DNA of 64,000 nucleotides from G963668435 sp963668435 (GTDB lineage: Bacteria > Latescibacterota > Latescibacteria > Latescibacterales > Latescibacteraceae): positions 248,001 to 312,000 of the forward strand of contig CAXXSC010000010.1 in assembly GCA_963668435.2 (NCBI GenBank), read 5' to 3'. Shown here piece after piece: positions 44,092 through 53,586 of the stretch; within the stretch, counting starts at the first letter, position 1, and each line of letters begins with the position of its first letter. Both the position numbers and the translations under genes were made by a program. Below the pieces are notes generated by a model that made no database searches, had not been told where the DNA came from, and worked only from the letters and a program-made list of their open reading frames with translations.

Positions 44092-45600
44092 ATGACTCAA
44101 ACGCCCAATGGCGATACATCTTCAAACAGCTCGATCCCTGTTCTGCCGATCATACTGTCTGTGATATTCGGCATTCTTCTCGGGCATTTTGCGCCACGCC
44201 TCGCTGTCCATGTCAAAATACTCGGCATAATATTTCTGAACCTTCTTTTCGTACTTGTCATTCCCCTCATCATGTCATCGATGATAGCCGGAGTTTCCGG
44301 ATTGGGAGATGTCCGGCATATTGGCGCTATAGGTTTGCGGACAGTCACATATTATCTCGTGACGACCTTTTTCGCAGTCCTGACAGGTATCATTCTTGTC
44401 ATTATCATCAAGCCTGGCGCCGGACGGACATACGAATCCAACGAGTTCCCGGAATCAAATTACAGGATTGTCCAAACACCTCTTTCCGGTGGCTCAGTAC
44501 TCAAACTCGAAGGTAAAATGTCCTTCTCGAGCGATATCGACGCCAACCGTCACATCATACATCTGACAGACCAGAATCTGAACGGTATAATCGAAAAAAA
44601 CGGAAGAGTCAGTGATACATCTCTTTCTGTCGACCGCTGGATTGACGACAACGGCAACAAGGTCGAACCGAAACCGGCTGGCAAAGGTGTCAGCATAAAG
44701 GCCAATGTCAAGAGGCTCAGCGGACAGGAACTGTTAAACAATTTCATACCGCGTAATATTTTCCGGTCAATGTATGCCGAAAACATTTTCCCGCTCATAC
44801 TTTTCAGCCTTATTTTCGGGGCAGTGCTTTCAACAATCGGGCCATCCAAGAAACCTCTGCTTGATGTCATCAATGCGATGAATGACACCCTGATCAAGTG
44901 TGTCATCCTTCTGATGTACCTTGCCCCATTCGGTATTTTCGGCCTGACGGCGGGCAGTATCGGAGAGGCGGAACTGAACCTTCCCGGGGGATTTGTTGCT
45001 GAACTTGTCAGACTGGCCCGTTATGCAGTGACAGTTCTTCTTGGCCTCGCCATTCATGGCAGTGTAACAATCGTACTTATCCTCATGTTTGTAGCCAAGC
45101 GCAAACCGCTTAAGTTCATTAAAAACATGATCCCGCAGCTTTTCACCGCATTCTCGACAGGTTCCAGTATGGCAACACTGCCAGTGTCCATAACGCTTGT
45201 CACAGAAAAGAACAAGGTGTCGTCGCGCATTGCCGATTTCGTTCTGCCCATCGGCGCAACAGTCAACATGGACGGCACAGCACTTTACCAGGTTGTCGCG
45301 GCAATTTTCATCGCACAGGTGTATAACATCCCCCTGGGAGTGCCGGAACTGAGTATCATGCTGTTGACAGCCACTATCGGTTCAATCGGTGCCGCAGCGA
45401 TACCTCAGGCGGGCCTTGTGACTCTTGTCGTTGTTCTCAGAAGTGTCGGGCTTCCCGTTGAGGGAATCGGGCTGATCCTTTCAATAGACTGGTTTGTCGA
45501 CCGCTGCAGGACTACAGTCAACTCTTGGGGCGACGTTGTCGGTTCCGCCGTCATCGACCGTTTCGAAGGCGAACCGGAGACTGTCAACGAAACGAGCTGA
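44092..45600 (+). CDS. Dicarboxylate/amino acid:cation symporter (DAACS, GltP/SLC1 family)
   Basis: Inner-membrane trimeric symporter of 502 residues, longer than the usual 400-440. Hallmarks of the transport core: STGSSMATLPVSITL (hairpin 1, serine-rich), VLPIGATVNMDGTALYQ (helix 7, NMDGT) and IGSIGAAAIPQAG (hairpin 2). The extra length is a soluble insertion of about 70-80 residues between helices 3 and 4 (about residues 112-210). Likely substrates are glutamate, aspartate or C4-dicarboxylates with Na+ or H+. AAAGGAGC precedes the ATG. It ends at a bidirectional terminator. Confidence 0.92.
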   Translation: MTQTPNGDTSSNSSIPVLPIILSVIFGILLGHFAPRLAVHVKILGIIFLNLLFVLVIPLIMSSMIAGVSGLGDVRHIGAIGLRTVTYYLVTTFFAVLTGIILVIIIKPGAGRTYESNEFPESNYRIVQTPLSGGSVLKLEGKMSFSSDIDANRHIIHLTDQNLNGIIEKNGRVSDTSLSVDRWIDDNGNKVEPKPAGKGVSIKANVKRLSGQELLNNFIPRNIFRSMYAENIFPLILFSLIFGAVLSTIGPSKKPLLDVINAMNDTLIKCVILLMYLAPFGIFGLTAGSIGEAELNLPGGFVAELVRLARYAVTVLLGLAIHGSVTIVLILMFVAKRKPLKFIKNMIPQLFTAFSTGSSMATLPVSITLVTEKNKVSSRIADFVLPIGATVNMDGTALYQVVAAIFIAQVYNIPLGVPELSIMLLTATIGSIGAAAIPQAGLVTLVVVLRSVGLPVEGIGLILSIDWFVDRCRTTVNSWGDVVGSAVIDRFEGEPETVNETS

Positions 45601-45644
45601 TTTTCTAATTTATTTAACAAGAATTCTATCCGCAGTACAGATAA

Positions 45645-45679
45645 AAAAAGCTCCCGAAATCAAATTTCGGGAGCTTTTT
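45645..45679. terminator. Bidirectional terminator between the symporter and padR
   Basis: Perfect 16-bp inverted repeat (45645-45660 and 45664-45679) with a three-base loop. The stem contains GCTCCCGAAAT and is flanked by A and T runs on both sides, so it can stop transcription from either direction between convergent genes. Confidence 0.93.
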
Positions 45680-45699
45680 CATTTTTTGTAATACAAGAC

Positions 45700-46275
45700 T
45701 CAGTCGGCAGCCTCAGACCATGTCATGTGCAGGACATCGCCGGAAAGCTTGTCGAGATGGCCTGACAGCCATTTCAGCCATTTCAATTCCTGCTCGAGCA
45801 TTTCAAGCCGCCTCTGGTAAAGCGCATAGACAATAAACGGGTACTGATCCTTATCGTCGGGCCATTCCGTCTCGAGATCCTGAAGGTGCTGTTCAACAGC
45901 CTCGATCCTCTTCGCCAACTTTTCATTGAGAAATCCAGCATCAGGTGATGCTGCGACAGCGGTGACAAGATAAGAATCCAGATTGTTTTTCATCAGGTAA
46001 CTGAAATCAAAGCCTTTATCAATAAAATCTGCCAGTGCCTTTTCGCCAGCCTCGCTGATCCTGTACATCTTTTTCTGAGGACGGTTGCCGTCCTGCTCCA
46101 TGGTTTTCGTAACATAACCGGCCCTGTCGAGCTTATCGAGCGTTTTATAGAGTCCAGCCCGCGAAATTTCCACCCACTCGTCAGAACGGCTTGTCCTGAT
46201 ATGGCTGAGAATGTTATATCCATATCCTATACCGCGTTTGATGTACGATAGTATTAGCGCTTCATTGAGTGTCAT
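45700..46275 (-). CDS. PadR family transcriptional regulator
   Basis: 191-residue DNA-binding protein. The winged helix lies in the first 90 residues (EALILSYIKRGIGYGYNIL, ISRAGLYKTLDKLDRAGYV, KKMYRISEAGEKALADFI) and a helical C-terminal dimerisation part fills the rest, as in Vir-type PadR proteins. GGAGG precedes ATG 46275. It is 35 bases downstream of the transglutaminase-like lipoprotein gene and probably in the same transcript, so it may control that gene; this is inference. Confidence 0.88.
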   Translation of the reverse strand: MTLNEALILSYIKRGIGYGYNILSHIRTSRSDEWVEISRAGLYKTLDKLDRAGYVTKTMEQDGNRPQKKMYRISEAGEKALADFIDKGFDFSYLMKNNLDSYLVTAVAASPDAGFLNEKLAKRIEAVEQHLQDLETEWPDDKDQYPFIVYALYQRRLEMLEQELKWLKWLSGHLDKLSGDVLHMTWSEAAD

Positions 46276-46310
46276 AAAATCCTCCAGCGGAGTACAACGC
46301 TATCGTTAGA

Positions 46311-47693
46311 TTAAAGTCTGGCAATCAGCACCAATGCCTTGTCCGAATATGCGCCAAATACGTTTTTCGCCCGAATATCAGCTTCGATATCTGTCCCATA
46401 GTAATCCCAGGTATTTCCTGTAATACCTTCAATAGCCTGAGTGCCGTCACTTGAGACGAGAACGGAGAATGACTCAAAATTCGGTACTGTTGCATCAAGA
46501 TAAAACCTTAAATGCGACTCTCCCTTGCGTTCGATATGTATTTGAACTTGAGAGATGGGCCAATTGAATTCTTTATTTTCATGGGTCACGTATTTCACGA
46601 CACCTTCCTTGCCATCACTGCTGAAAACATCAACCTTATCAAAGGATCCGGCAGCAACCGGAGCGTGCACATCTTCCCAGACGAGATGATTTGCATAAAG
46701 ATCACGCCAGGTCAGATTCTGATCGAGGAAAGTATTTTGACGGAATAAATAGAGATGCTCATAAAGGGGCAGCAATTTCTCACGAACGCTGACAATATCA
46801 CTGAAATCACCGGCGGATGTAACAGGTGTCACCTCCATAAACAGGCTATTCATCATTGCATCGCGAAGTTCCAGTGCTCCTTGAGGTTCATCACCCCTGA
46901 GATAATATGTGGCTTTTTTGTATGGATCAAAAACCACCCATTTATTAAAAGTACATAAATACATTTCACAGACAGTATGTGTCAGGATTTCTCCGGAATC
47001 AGAAACAGTATGCATAGAAACCATCCGTGTATTCAGTCCAATTGCACATCCAAGCTGGCAGAGAAGTGCGGCATAATGTTCACTCGTGCCGCCGATCCCC
47101 TCTTTTTTCAGGGCTGCAATCGTTTTTGCGGAAGGTTTCGTTTTTGTCCAGAACTCTTCACGAGTCGGCTCGCGAAGACCCTTGAAATATTCATTAACAC
47201 AAACTGTCAGCGCCTGGGCATTCAGCAAATCGCTCTTTTTCCTATCGATTATCTGTTCAAGCTTAAAATCTTTGGCAAGACGTTTCAGTCCGGAAATATT
47301 GTTTTCATAGTCAAACGGGAATACGGGAAATGTAAAATCTCCCTGCACAAGAGTTGATCCCTTAATAGGCAATAATTCCTTGTGCTCCTTTTCAAGAAGC
47401 ATTTTTCTGCTCGAACCAAGCGATTCATTAAGTGATTCAAGGTCAGGAGTCCTGACTGGCGGTTCTTTTTTCAGGTGACCGAAATTCGTGAGTTTTTTCT
47501 TACGCACACTTTCAAAAACGCTATTTTTATGGAACTGGTCTTTCTCACTTTCCATCAATTCGACTTTAGCGGTATTGACCTCCTTAACCTGATTCATGCT
47601 TTTTGATTCTTTATGCACAGGTTTCCTGTTATCACAGGCACTGTATACCGTCAGAACGGCAAGCGGTAGTACTATTAATAACTTTTTCACCAC
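46311..47693 (-). CDS. Transglutaminase-like lipoprotein with serine at the cysteine position
   Basis: 460-residue protein with a signal ending in VYSAC (probable lipidation at Cys20). A low-complexity charged spacer runs to about residue 115. A transglutaminase-core-like domain follows: GGTSEHYAALLCQLG (about 201-215), THTVCEMYL with a histidine near 239, and KWVVFDPYKK with an aspartate near 256. In active enzymes the first motif reads GxCxxxAxL; here Ser204 replaces the cysteine, so it is probably not a protease. The C-terminal 150 residues look like a beta-rich carbohydrate- or protein-binding module. GTG 47693 and GTG 47690 are both possible starts after AGGAG. Confidence 0.65.
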   Translation of the reverse strand: MVKKLLIVLPLAVLTVYSACDNRKPVHKESKSMNQVKEVNTAKVELMESEKDQFHKNSVFESVRKKKLTNFGHLKKEPPVRTPDLESLNESLGSSRKMLLEKEHKELLPIKGSTLVQGDFTFPVFPFDYENNISGLKRLAKDFKLEQIIDRKKSDLLNAQALTVCVNEYFKGLREPTREEFWTKTKPSAKTIAALKKEGIGGTSEHYAALLCQLGCAIGLNTRMVSMHTVSDSGEILTHTVCEMYLCTFNKWVVFDPYKKATYYLRGDEPQGALELRDAMMNSLFMEVTPVTSAGDFSDIVSVREKLLPLYEHLYLFRQNTFLDQNLTWRDLYANHLVWEDVHAPVAAGSFDKVDVFSSDGKEGVVKYVTHENKEFNWPISQVQIHIERKGESHLRFYLDATVPNFESFSVLVSSDGTQAIEGITGNTWDYYGTDIEADIRAKNVFGAYSDKALVLIARL

Positions 47694-47772
47694 TGGCTCC
47701 TATTGTGAATACGTTCTATTGTCGACTATTCTCCAAAAAACCGTTATGAAATGAAGCAAATCGTAATCTCGT

Positions 47773-47778
47773 TGTCAA
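47773..47778 (-). promoter_or_regulatory. Possible -35 element upstream of the transglutaminase-like gene
   Basis: A perfect TTGACA lies about 80 bases before the start codon in the 112-base spacer. The best -10 candidate 17 bases on (TTCATT) is poor, so the promoter is only tentative. Confidence 0.3.
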
Positions 47779-47805
47779 GGGCATAATATGCTTTTATTGT
47801 AATTT

Positions 47806-49689
47806 CTACCACACATGGTCAAATTGAACACAACATTCATTCCTCAAACGCATGAGATCGGTATCCGCTACTGAGTAGCGAAGCGATAGATATTTACACC
47901 GAAAAAGGAGGGAAACAACAGGTCCTTTCCCCCACACTGGCCGCGACATACCCTTTCCCGGAACATCACGTTCATAGCGGTAATAACGGGCGGTATAATC
48001 AGAAATATTTGAATATCCAACTGACACATCGCAACGCAAAACACTGTAAACAGTTACGGCAGAAAGCTCATAATACATGCCATTTGTATTGCCTGACGAT
48101 GTCCTGAATACTTTCATTGATCCGTCCCGTATGAAACGGCATGCAGGGATAACAGTACAGCGTAATCCCGCGCTGTTGCGGTTGTAACCTTCGGCTTCGC
48201 GATCAGTACTGCGATACTGACCCGATATTGTCAGTCCCCGCCGAATACGGTATCGAAGTTTCATGTTCAGCCGGCACTGCGTTAAAGGCATCGGATCGAG
48301 ATAGGATCGGTTTTTCTTGCGGGCTATATCGTAAGAGGCGTCCATACGAATATTTTTGGCCAGATCGCTCACCAGTGCGGCATACACCCCTCGATCGTTC
48401 GACACCTCGCCAAAACCGTTCTGAGCTGCAGAGCGGAATGACCAGTAATCGGCATCATAATCGCGATATGAAAGAGCGGCACGGAATGATTTTTTCTTCA
48501 GCTCCAGGCCCGCGATAGTCGCGTTTCCTGAATCTTTGAGCAATGCATGTTCCCAAAACAGCGTGTGACCGCCGACCTGATACCTGCCGTCGAAAGCAAA
48601 ATGCCGAAAGACATTCCCCTCAGGATTATTCATGGTCCGTTCCGAACCATTATTACCAAGTGTCGGATTGTATTCTGTGCGTGCAATTGTAATACCGGCG
48701 CTGAGAGCCTCGGGCAAGTTCGTCCGCAGGCGAAACATCATGACATCCTCATTGAGGTTATTACGGATTTCACCGCTTTCATGAATACCATCCTCGCGAA
48801 TATTCAGCGCGACACCATCAAGAATAGTCGCATCAAGTTTTCGGTGAGAATATATGCTTTCAGCACTCAAAAAGCGGAAAGTTTTTTTCGCATGAATGCC
48901 CCTGAAAAACCGACTTTCTTCAAACGATGTCGACATTACACGGTCGGAGAATTTTGCATCGACATCAGTGGCAGCGCCATAATAGCGTGTATATCGTGAA
49001 AACAACAGCCCCTGACCGTAGCCGGGTCTGAAATCGCCGAAATGGACATCAGTACCATACTTTTCTGAGTGCAGGCCCAGAGAGACCGACGCGAAATCAG
49101 CGGCCCGGGGTTCCCCTTCATCCTTGTCCATAAGAACGGACATTTTGGCAAAATCGCCGAATGCTGCATCCAATCTGCTGTAATACGCATGGGATGACTG
49201 CGCCTTGTTATTAAAATCAAGCGTGGCACCCTGACGCGACAAAAATGAAAGTGCCATGTCTGAACCAGTATCAGAACGGTCAGCCAACTCGATTATGACA
49301 GCCTTCTGAAGTGTTGTAAGCCATTCAATTTCATTAATAATATTGGATAAATTCGATGTATTCTCGTGTGTGATCAGCCATTCATGAAGACGAGAGGCGT
49401 CTTCCGGACTGAAAAACGGCAACGAGGAGATATCTTCCCGACTCATTTCCTTTAGATTTCCAGTAAATGGAATATCTTCGAGAATGTTATCCAGTGAAAT
49501 ATCTTCAGAAAGGAAATCATCGACAGGCTCATCTGCGTAAGATAAAGAATGAACTGTCGCAAGCGTTAGGAGTAATTGCACCAAAAACAAGAGGCGGAAA
49601 GCAGAAACTGTGAAGTTAAAAAAGCTGATACAGCTATAATTCAGACACCGTTGTTCAATTCCCCTTCGTCCCACTACCCACATCATCAT
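47806..49689 (-). CDS. Helix-hairpin-helix domain protein with probable outer-membrane beta-barrel
   Basis: About 627 residues from ATG 49689 (three ATGs in a row, with GGGGGGA just upstream). A signal segment (FRLLFLVQLLLTLATVHSLSYA) is followed by an acidic linker, then a helical domain of the helix-hairpin-helix kind (ISSLPFFSPEDASRLHEWL and INEIEWLTTLQKAVIIELA, about residues 75-140). The rest (about 150-627) is a series of alternating strands rich in Tyr, Arg and Asp (RYTRYYGAATDVDAKF, YSNISDYTARYYRYER), as in outer-membrane barrels. It overlaps the upstream gene by 35 bases. Function unknown; similar architectures occur in FCB bacteria. Confidence 0.6.
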   Translation of the reverse strand: MMMWVVGRRGIEQRCLNYSCISFFNFTVSAFRLLFLVQLLLTLATVHSLSYADEPVDDFLSEDISLDNILEDIPFTGNLKEMSREDISSLPFFSPEDASRLHEWLITHENTSNLSNIINEIEWLTTLQKAVIIELADRSDTGSDMALSFLSRQGATLDFNNKAQSSHAYYSRLDAAFGDFAKMSVLMDKDEGEPRAADFASVSLGLHSEKYGTDVHFGDFRPGYGQGLLFSRYTRYYGAATDVDAKFSDRVMSTSFEESRFFRGIHAKKTFRFLSAESIYSHRKLDATILDGVALNIREDGIHESGEIRNNLNEDVMMFRLRTNLPEALSAGITIARTEYNPTLGNNGSERTMNNPEGNVFRHFAFDGRYQVGGHTLFWEHALLKDSGNATIAGLELKKKSFRAALSYRDYDADYWSFRSAAQNGFGEVSNDRGVYAALVSDLAKNIRMDASYDIARKKNRSYLDPMPLTQCRLNMKLRYRIRRGLTISGQYRSTDREAEGYNRNSAGLRCTVIPACRFIRDGSMKVFRTSSGNTNGMYYELSAVTVYSVLRCDVSVGYSNISDYTARYYRYERDVPGKGMSRPVWGKGPVVSLLFRCKYLSLRYSVADTDLMRLRNECCVQFDHVW

Positions 49690-51448
49690 TCCCCCCTGAC
49701 AGATTGAATTTCTGCAAGCGGCCGTTCCGAATCTGGACGAAATCGACCGCGGTATTGAGATGGGTTTTCTGATCGATCGTATAACGGGAGGAAAGTCCCG
49801 TGAACGAATCAATTGATTCAAGTTTTGAAATCATCGAGGACGGCGTGTCTGCCCCCGACATAAGGCAGTGAATTATCATTGCGCAGGCATCATAACCTTT
49901 GCGGGCTGTGATATCCTGCAGTTCAGATATTCTGACAGAATAATCATCCTTGAAATATGAAGAACCGAGAGATTCTCCGGCATTAGTGCTCGTGGCCACA
50001 AGACATGAACCCTCACCATTGCTGCCGATACTAAACGCCGTATTCTCATCACTCCAGCCGGAGTCTCCGAGCAGCACTGTCTCGATATGATAGTCCCTGA
50101 TCAGACGGGCGATATTGATGGCGTCATCGGAAATTGCCGAAACAAGGATACAGTCAATGGAATTGACCGGTTTCATCTGCTGCGGCATTGCTTTAAGATC
50201 AGGCTTCACAATAACTGTGTCAGGAAAAGCCGTACCATAATTGAAAACAACAAAACTGTCGGGCGCGGCATAGGCCTCGGGCGCGGCATTTCTAATTCTG
50301 AGGATGACATCGCTGTAATCGAGATGATCGAAACGTTCGACAGTAAGGATTTCGCCACCAGCTTTACTGAAATTCTCCGTGAAAGTATCGGCAATTGCCT
50401 GCCCCCACCAGTCTTTACTGGCAATTACGGCGGCGTTATTGAACCCGAGCTTGTTTCTTGCGAGTTTTGCCAGTGCCTCAGCCTGAAGGATCGGAGTCTG
50501 ATTAATCTGGAAAACAGAATGTCCCAGATGTGGCAGATCGATGTCCGGTGCAGTCGGTGCAATAAAAGGAATACCACTTTTATCGACTTCGAGTGCAACG
50601 GCTACAGTCGAGGCCCCATAAACGGGTCCTATTACGGCTATTACATTCTTTTCAACCAGTTCACGCGCTTTAAGAACTGCAGTCACGGGATTGGATTCGC
50701 TATCAGCAATAAGAAGCTCAACCGGGTGGCCATTGATGGTTGAGTATTTCTCAAGTGCGGCATTTACACCCCTGATTAGCTCCCTGCCCTCATAACTGTA
50801 TACACCTGTTTCTGGTGCAATCAGTCCGATTCGCAGAGTATCCTGACGCTGCCAATTCCTGACAGGTATTTCCCGAACATCAGGTTCCGTTGCGGGCTTT
50901 TTCTCGACAGTGACAGTCTCATTTATATTGATATCGTAGCGAATCATAAGTGAATTGAAAGCCGCAAGATCACAGGAATTCTTTATACTTGTTTTCAAGG
51001 CATTCAGGGCATGCGATTTTAAAGCGGCATCCTCACTGCTTTTCAGCAGAACAGCAAGGTGCTCAACCGCAGCCTCTGTATCACCTTTTTTGAAACTGCA
51101 GGCCGCAAGCATGTAATCAACCCAATCAACATATGCACTTTCAGGATGGGAACGCCTGACTGTCCTCGCATTGCTTTCAGCGAGATCGTATTCACCCTGC
51201 ATGAAATGAGACTTCGAAAGCATAACAAGAGCCGAGCTGACTCGGTTGCTTGAAGGATGCTGGGTAATTATTTCCTCGAAATCAAGACGGGCCGCGATGT
51301 ACTGTCCGTTTTTGAAAAGAGCGAGACCATGTTTATAGAGAGCCTCGGCCTCAATGGATTGTGCCTGGACACTCTGAGAACTTACATCCAGGAACAAGAG
51401 TAGAAAAGCTATGAGGAAATGCTGAATGATGCGGTAACTTACAGTCAT
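49655..51448 (-). CDS. TPR protein with periplasmic ligand-binding domain (LpoA/LivK-like)
   Basis: About 597-residue exported protein. After a signal peptide (FLIAFLLLFLDVSSQSVQAQ) come tetratricopeptide-like repeats (about residues 25-165; ALYKHGLALFKNGQYIAARL, SHFMQGEYDLAESNARTV), then a type-1 periplasmic-binding domain (about 200-560; LRIGLIAPETGVYSYEGREL, AVIGPVYGASTVAVALEVDK). The order resembles LpoA, which activates penicillin-binding protein 1A, but branched-chain amino-acid receptors have the same binding fold. ATG 51448 has AAGGA upstream. Its stop codon lies inside the barrel gene, so the two are coupled. Confidence 0.75.
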   Translation of the reverse strand: MTVSYRIIQHFLIAFLLLFLDVSSQSVQAQSIEAEALYKHGLALFKNGQYIAARLDFEEIITQHPSSNRVSSALVMLSKSHFMQGEYDLAESNARTVRRSHPESAYVDWVDYMLAACSFKKGDTEAAVEHLAVLLKSSEDAALKSHALNALKTSIKNSCDLAAFNSLMIRYDININETVTVEKKPATEPDVREIPVRNWQRQDTLRIGLIAPETGVYSYEGRELIRGVNAALEKYSTINGHPVELLIADSESNPVTAVLKARELVEKNVIAVIGPVYGASTVAVALEVDKSGIPFIAPTAPDIDLPHLGHSVFQINQTPILQAEALAKLARNKLGFNNAAVIASKDWWGQAIADTFTENFSKAGGEILTVERFDHLDYSDVILRIRNAAPEAYAAPDSFVVFNYGTAFPDTVIVKPDLKAMPQQMKPVNSIDCILVSAISDDAINIARLIRDYHIETVLLGDSGWSDENTAFSIGSNGEGSCLVATSTNAGESLGSSYFKDDYSVRISELQDITARKGYDACAMIIHCLMSGADTPSSMISKLESIDSFTGLSSRYTIDQKTHLNTAVDFVQIRNGRLQKFNLSGGNDDVGSGTKGN

Positions 51449-51500
51449 AGTATCCTTGTGAAAACGGCCTGCATTCAAAAATGTATGCAAGCCGCTGTCG

Positions 51501-52013
51501 TCATATATTCATACCATCGAAATCATCAGGCTTGATGCCCCTGAGACGGTGTTTGAGCTCCATTGGGTCGAAACTTGCGCCGCTGTCCGATGGCGATTCA
51601 TCGTCGGCAAGAGAAACAAACGACTGATCGAGATCGGGTGCAACGTAAATCCGAGCTTTCATCTTAAGCGCCATGGCTATAGAATCCGATGGCCTTGCGT
51701 CGATCTCTATAATGGAATTCCCCGGCGCAAGAAGATAAAATTTGGCAAAAAAAGTGTTGTCCTTTAGAGAACTCACAACCACTTTCTGCAAGACAGCATC
51801 AAAACCGTTTATAACAGATTTTAAAAGATCGTGAGTCAGGGGACGTTTGTATTTCATCCCCGACAGTTCGAGAGCGATAACACTTGCCTCGTTCATGCCT
51901 ATCCAGATCGGCAATACCCGGTCGCCATCACGCTCTTTTAATAGCACAACCGGTGACTTTGTAACCGAATCGAATGCAAGATCAGATACAAACACCTCTG
52001 TCATTTTACTCAT
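51501..52013 (-). CDS. Bifunctional nuclease family protein (DUF151)
   Basis: 170-residue cytoplasmic protein of the DUF151 family: LPIWIGMNEASVIALELSGM near residue 35, TFFAKFYLL, and IDARPSDSIAMALKMKARIYV near residue 105. Members have shown DNase and RNase activity in plants and a redox or stress role has been suggested in bacteria. The C-terminal 35 residues are variable. It lies between rplI and the TPR/binding-protein gene. GAGGGGATG precedes the start. Confidence 0.88.
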   Translation of the reverse strand: MSKMTEVFVSDLAFDSVTKSPVVLLKERDGDRVLPIWIGMNEASVIALELSGMKYKRPLTHDLLKSVINGFDAVLQKVVVSSLKDNTFFAKFYLLAPGNSIIEIDARPSDSIAMALKMKARIYVAPDLDQSFVSLADDESPSDSGASFDPMELKHRLRGIKPDDFDGMNI

Positions 52014-52095
52014 CCCCTCCGAACTCCGCTGTTAAATGTATTGTTGCGAAAGTTCTAAAGTAAAATGTGGACAAACACCCTTTAAATCAACTACT

Positions 52096-52539
52096 TTATT
52101 CCTTAACAACCCAGACTTTGACAGTCGCGGAAACACTGTAGCCAAGATCAACACTGACCTCGAAAACACCAAGTTCCTTGATCTGTTCTTCGATAGACAC
52201 CTTGCGATGATTGATTTCATAGCCCTGGTCTTTCAGGAGATCGGAAATTGTGTGCGTTGTAACCGATCCGAACAGCTTTCCATCTTCGCCGACTTTAACA
52301 GCGGCGGTAAGGGAAATCTTCTCGATCTCGACCTTGACCTTCTCTGCCTCGATCTTGAGCTGAGCTTCTTTTTTCGCCCTGAGATATTTCTCCTGCTCGT
52401 AGACCTTGACATTGGCGTCTGTAGCCATATATGCAAAATCCTGAGGAATCAGGTAGTTTCTGGCAAAACCGGGCTTGACATCGATGATCTCACCGGCAGC
52501 GCCCTTTCCTTTAATATCCTCCCTGAGAATAACTTTCAT
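52096..52539 (-). CDS. rplI: 50S ribosomal protein L9
   Basis: 147-residue protein with the L9 N-domain (MKVILREDIKGKGAAGEIID, KPGFARNYLIPQDFA), the long connecting helix (about 40-75) and the C-domain (GKLFGSVTTHTISDLL). ATG 52539, preceded by GAGG, is chosen over the frame open to 52551. It is the last ribosomal gene of the rpsF-rpsR-rplI group. Confidence 0.97.
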   Translation of the reverse strand: MKVILREDIKGKGAAGEIIDVKPGFARNYLIPQDFAYMATDANVKVYEQEKYLRAKKEAQLKIEAEKVKVEIEKISLTAAVKVGEDGKLFGSVTTHTISDLLKDQGYEINHRKVSIEEQIKELGVFEVSVDLGYSVSATVKVWVVKE

Positions 52540-52547
52540 AGAGCACC

Positions 52548-53525
52548 TCACATAGTAACGTTAATAGAATTTTCATCGCGTTTCGGTCTGAGATCGAACC
52601 AATTGTCGGCAAGACCGACAACAACGAGCACGAGACCTGAAAAAATCAAGGTAAAGAAAATAAAGAACCAGAGTGCAATTCTCGGCAGACGCCCCAGTTC
52701 GAGACGGTGCATGTGATATAATATCACAGCCATCCCCTGAACAAGGTAGAGAAAGACCATAACGACAAAACTGTTCAGTGCCAGTGGCATCAACGGTTCA
52801 TATTCTAGGAGTATGAATCCGAAAGACAACAGAAAAGGCCAGACCAGCACAAACGGCAGTTTCATTTCCCTGAAGGATATAATGTGGTCTTTCGTTTCGC
52901 AGAACCTGCCTGCGAACAGCGACAGTGCCTGGAAAGAACACCAGGCATAAATCAAAGCCGCTATCATGAAAACAGCGAAACCGGCTTTGAAAAGAGACTC
53001 GAACATGAAAACAGCGTTATCAGCTGCGTTTTTTGCCTCGTCGCCACTCATGAATGTATTGTATAGTTCCAGCGAATCATTTCTGAAACGATCTACCGCC
53101 TCAGGATTACCATCCTGGAAAATGATGGGTAAACCAACTATGAAAGCGATGATAACGGCAGGCGCGGCAACAGCCATAAAACGCCTGCCAAACGACTCCG
53201 AAAACAATGAACATTCACCGAGAATCATACCCGTCATCGACACTTTTGCATACACGAGCGGTGTTATAGATCCCTCACCGAATGTAAGGCTCCATGAACT
53301 GAGAACCCCGAAAACGGCGTAAAATAGAAATCGGCGCCAACCTGTCTTCTTCACCATTACTGCGATAAGAACGATCGAGGGAATCTCGAGTATCCAAATC
53401 GACCATTGTTCGATAAGATAGTCGGCGGTATCGAGATATCCGACGATATAGGTAAAGACTAGGCCGAAAATCAGGCCGGTGAGATGCAGTAAGAGCATAC
53501 CGGCTTGTACGGCTGGTGCTGGCAT
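52548..53525 (-). CDS. DUF2232 (YybS-like) membrane protein
   Basis: 325-residue membrane protein with eight or so hydrophobic segments. It matches the DUF2232 pattern by position between rpsR and rplI and by a late glycine/phenylalanine-rich core (FALPFVLVWPFLLS-like; here KLPFVLVWPFLLSFGFILLE) and VFLYLVQGMAVILYHMHRL. Function unknown; it may be an energy-coupling-like or lipid-linked protein. ATG 53525 is the first good start after rpsR; its stop codon lies nine bases before the rplI ATG. Confidence 0.78.
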   Translation of the reverse strand: MPAPAVQAGMLLLHLTGLIFGLVFTYIVGYLDTADYLIEQWSIWILEIPSIVLIAVMVKKTGWRRFLFYAVFGVLSSWSLTFGEGSITPLVYAKVSMTGMILGECSLFSESFGRRFMAVAAPAVIIAFIVGLPIIFQDGNPEAVDRFRNDSLELYNTFMSGDEAKNAADNAVFMFESLFKAGFAVFMIAALIYAWCSFQALSLFAGRFCETKDHIISFREMKLPFVLVWPFLLSFGFILLEYEPLMPLALNSFVVMVFLYLVQGMAVILYHMHRLELGRLPRIALWFFIFFTLIFSGLVLVVVGLADNWFDLRPKRDENSINVTM

Positions 53526-53586
53526 ATGATCCGTCCAGTATACAAGATTTTTGTCAGCTGCCGGGCAGCCTCGCAGTTTTTTACGA

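Noticed and set aside
50087..50743. Plus-strand open frame (218 codons)
   Set aside because: Antisense to the TPR/periplasmic-binding gene; no motif.
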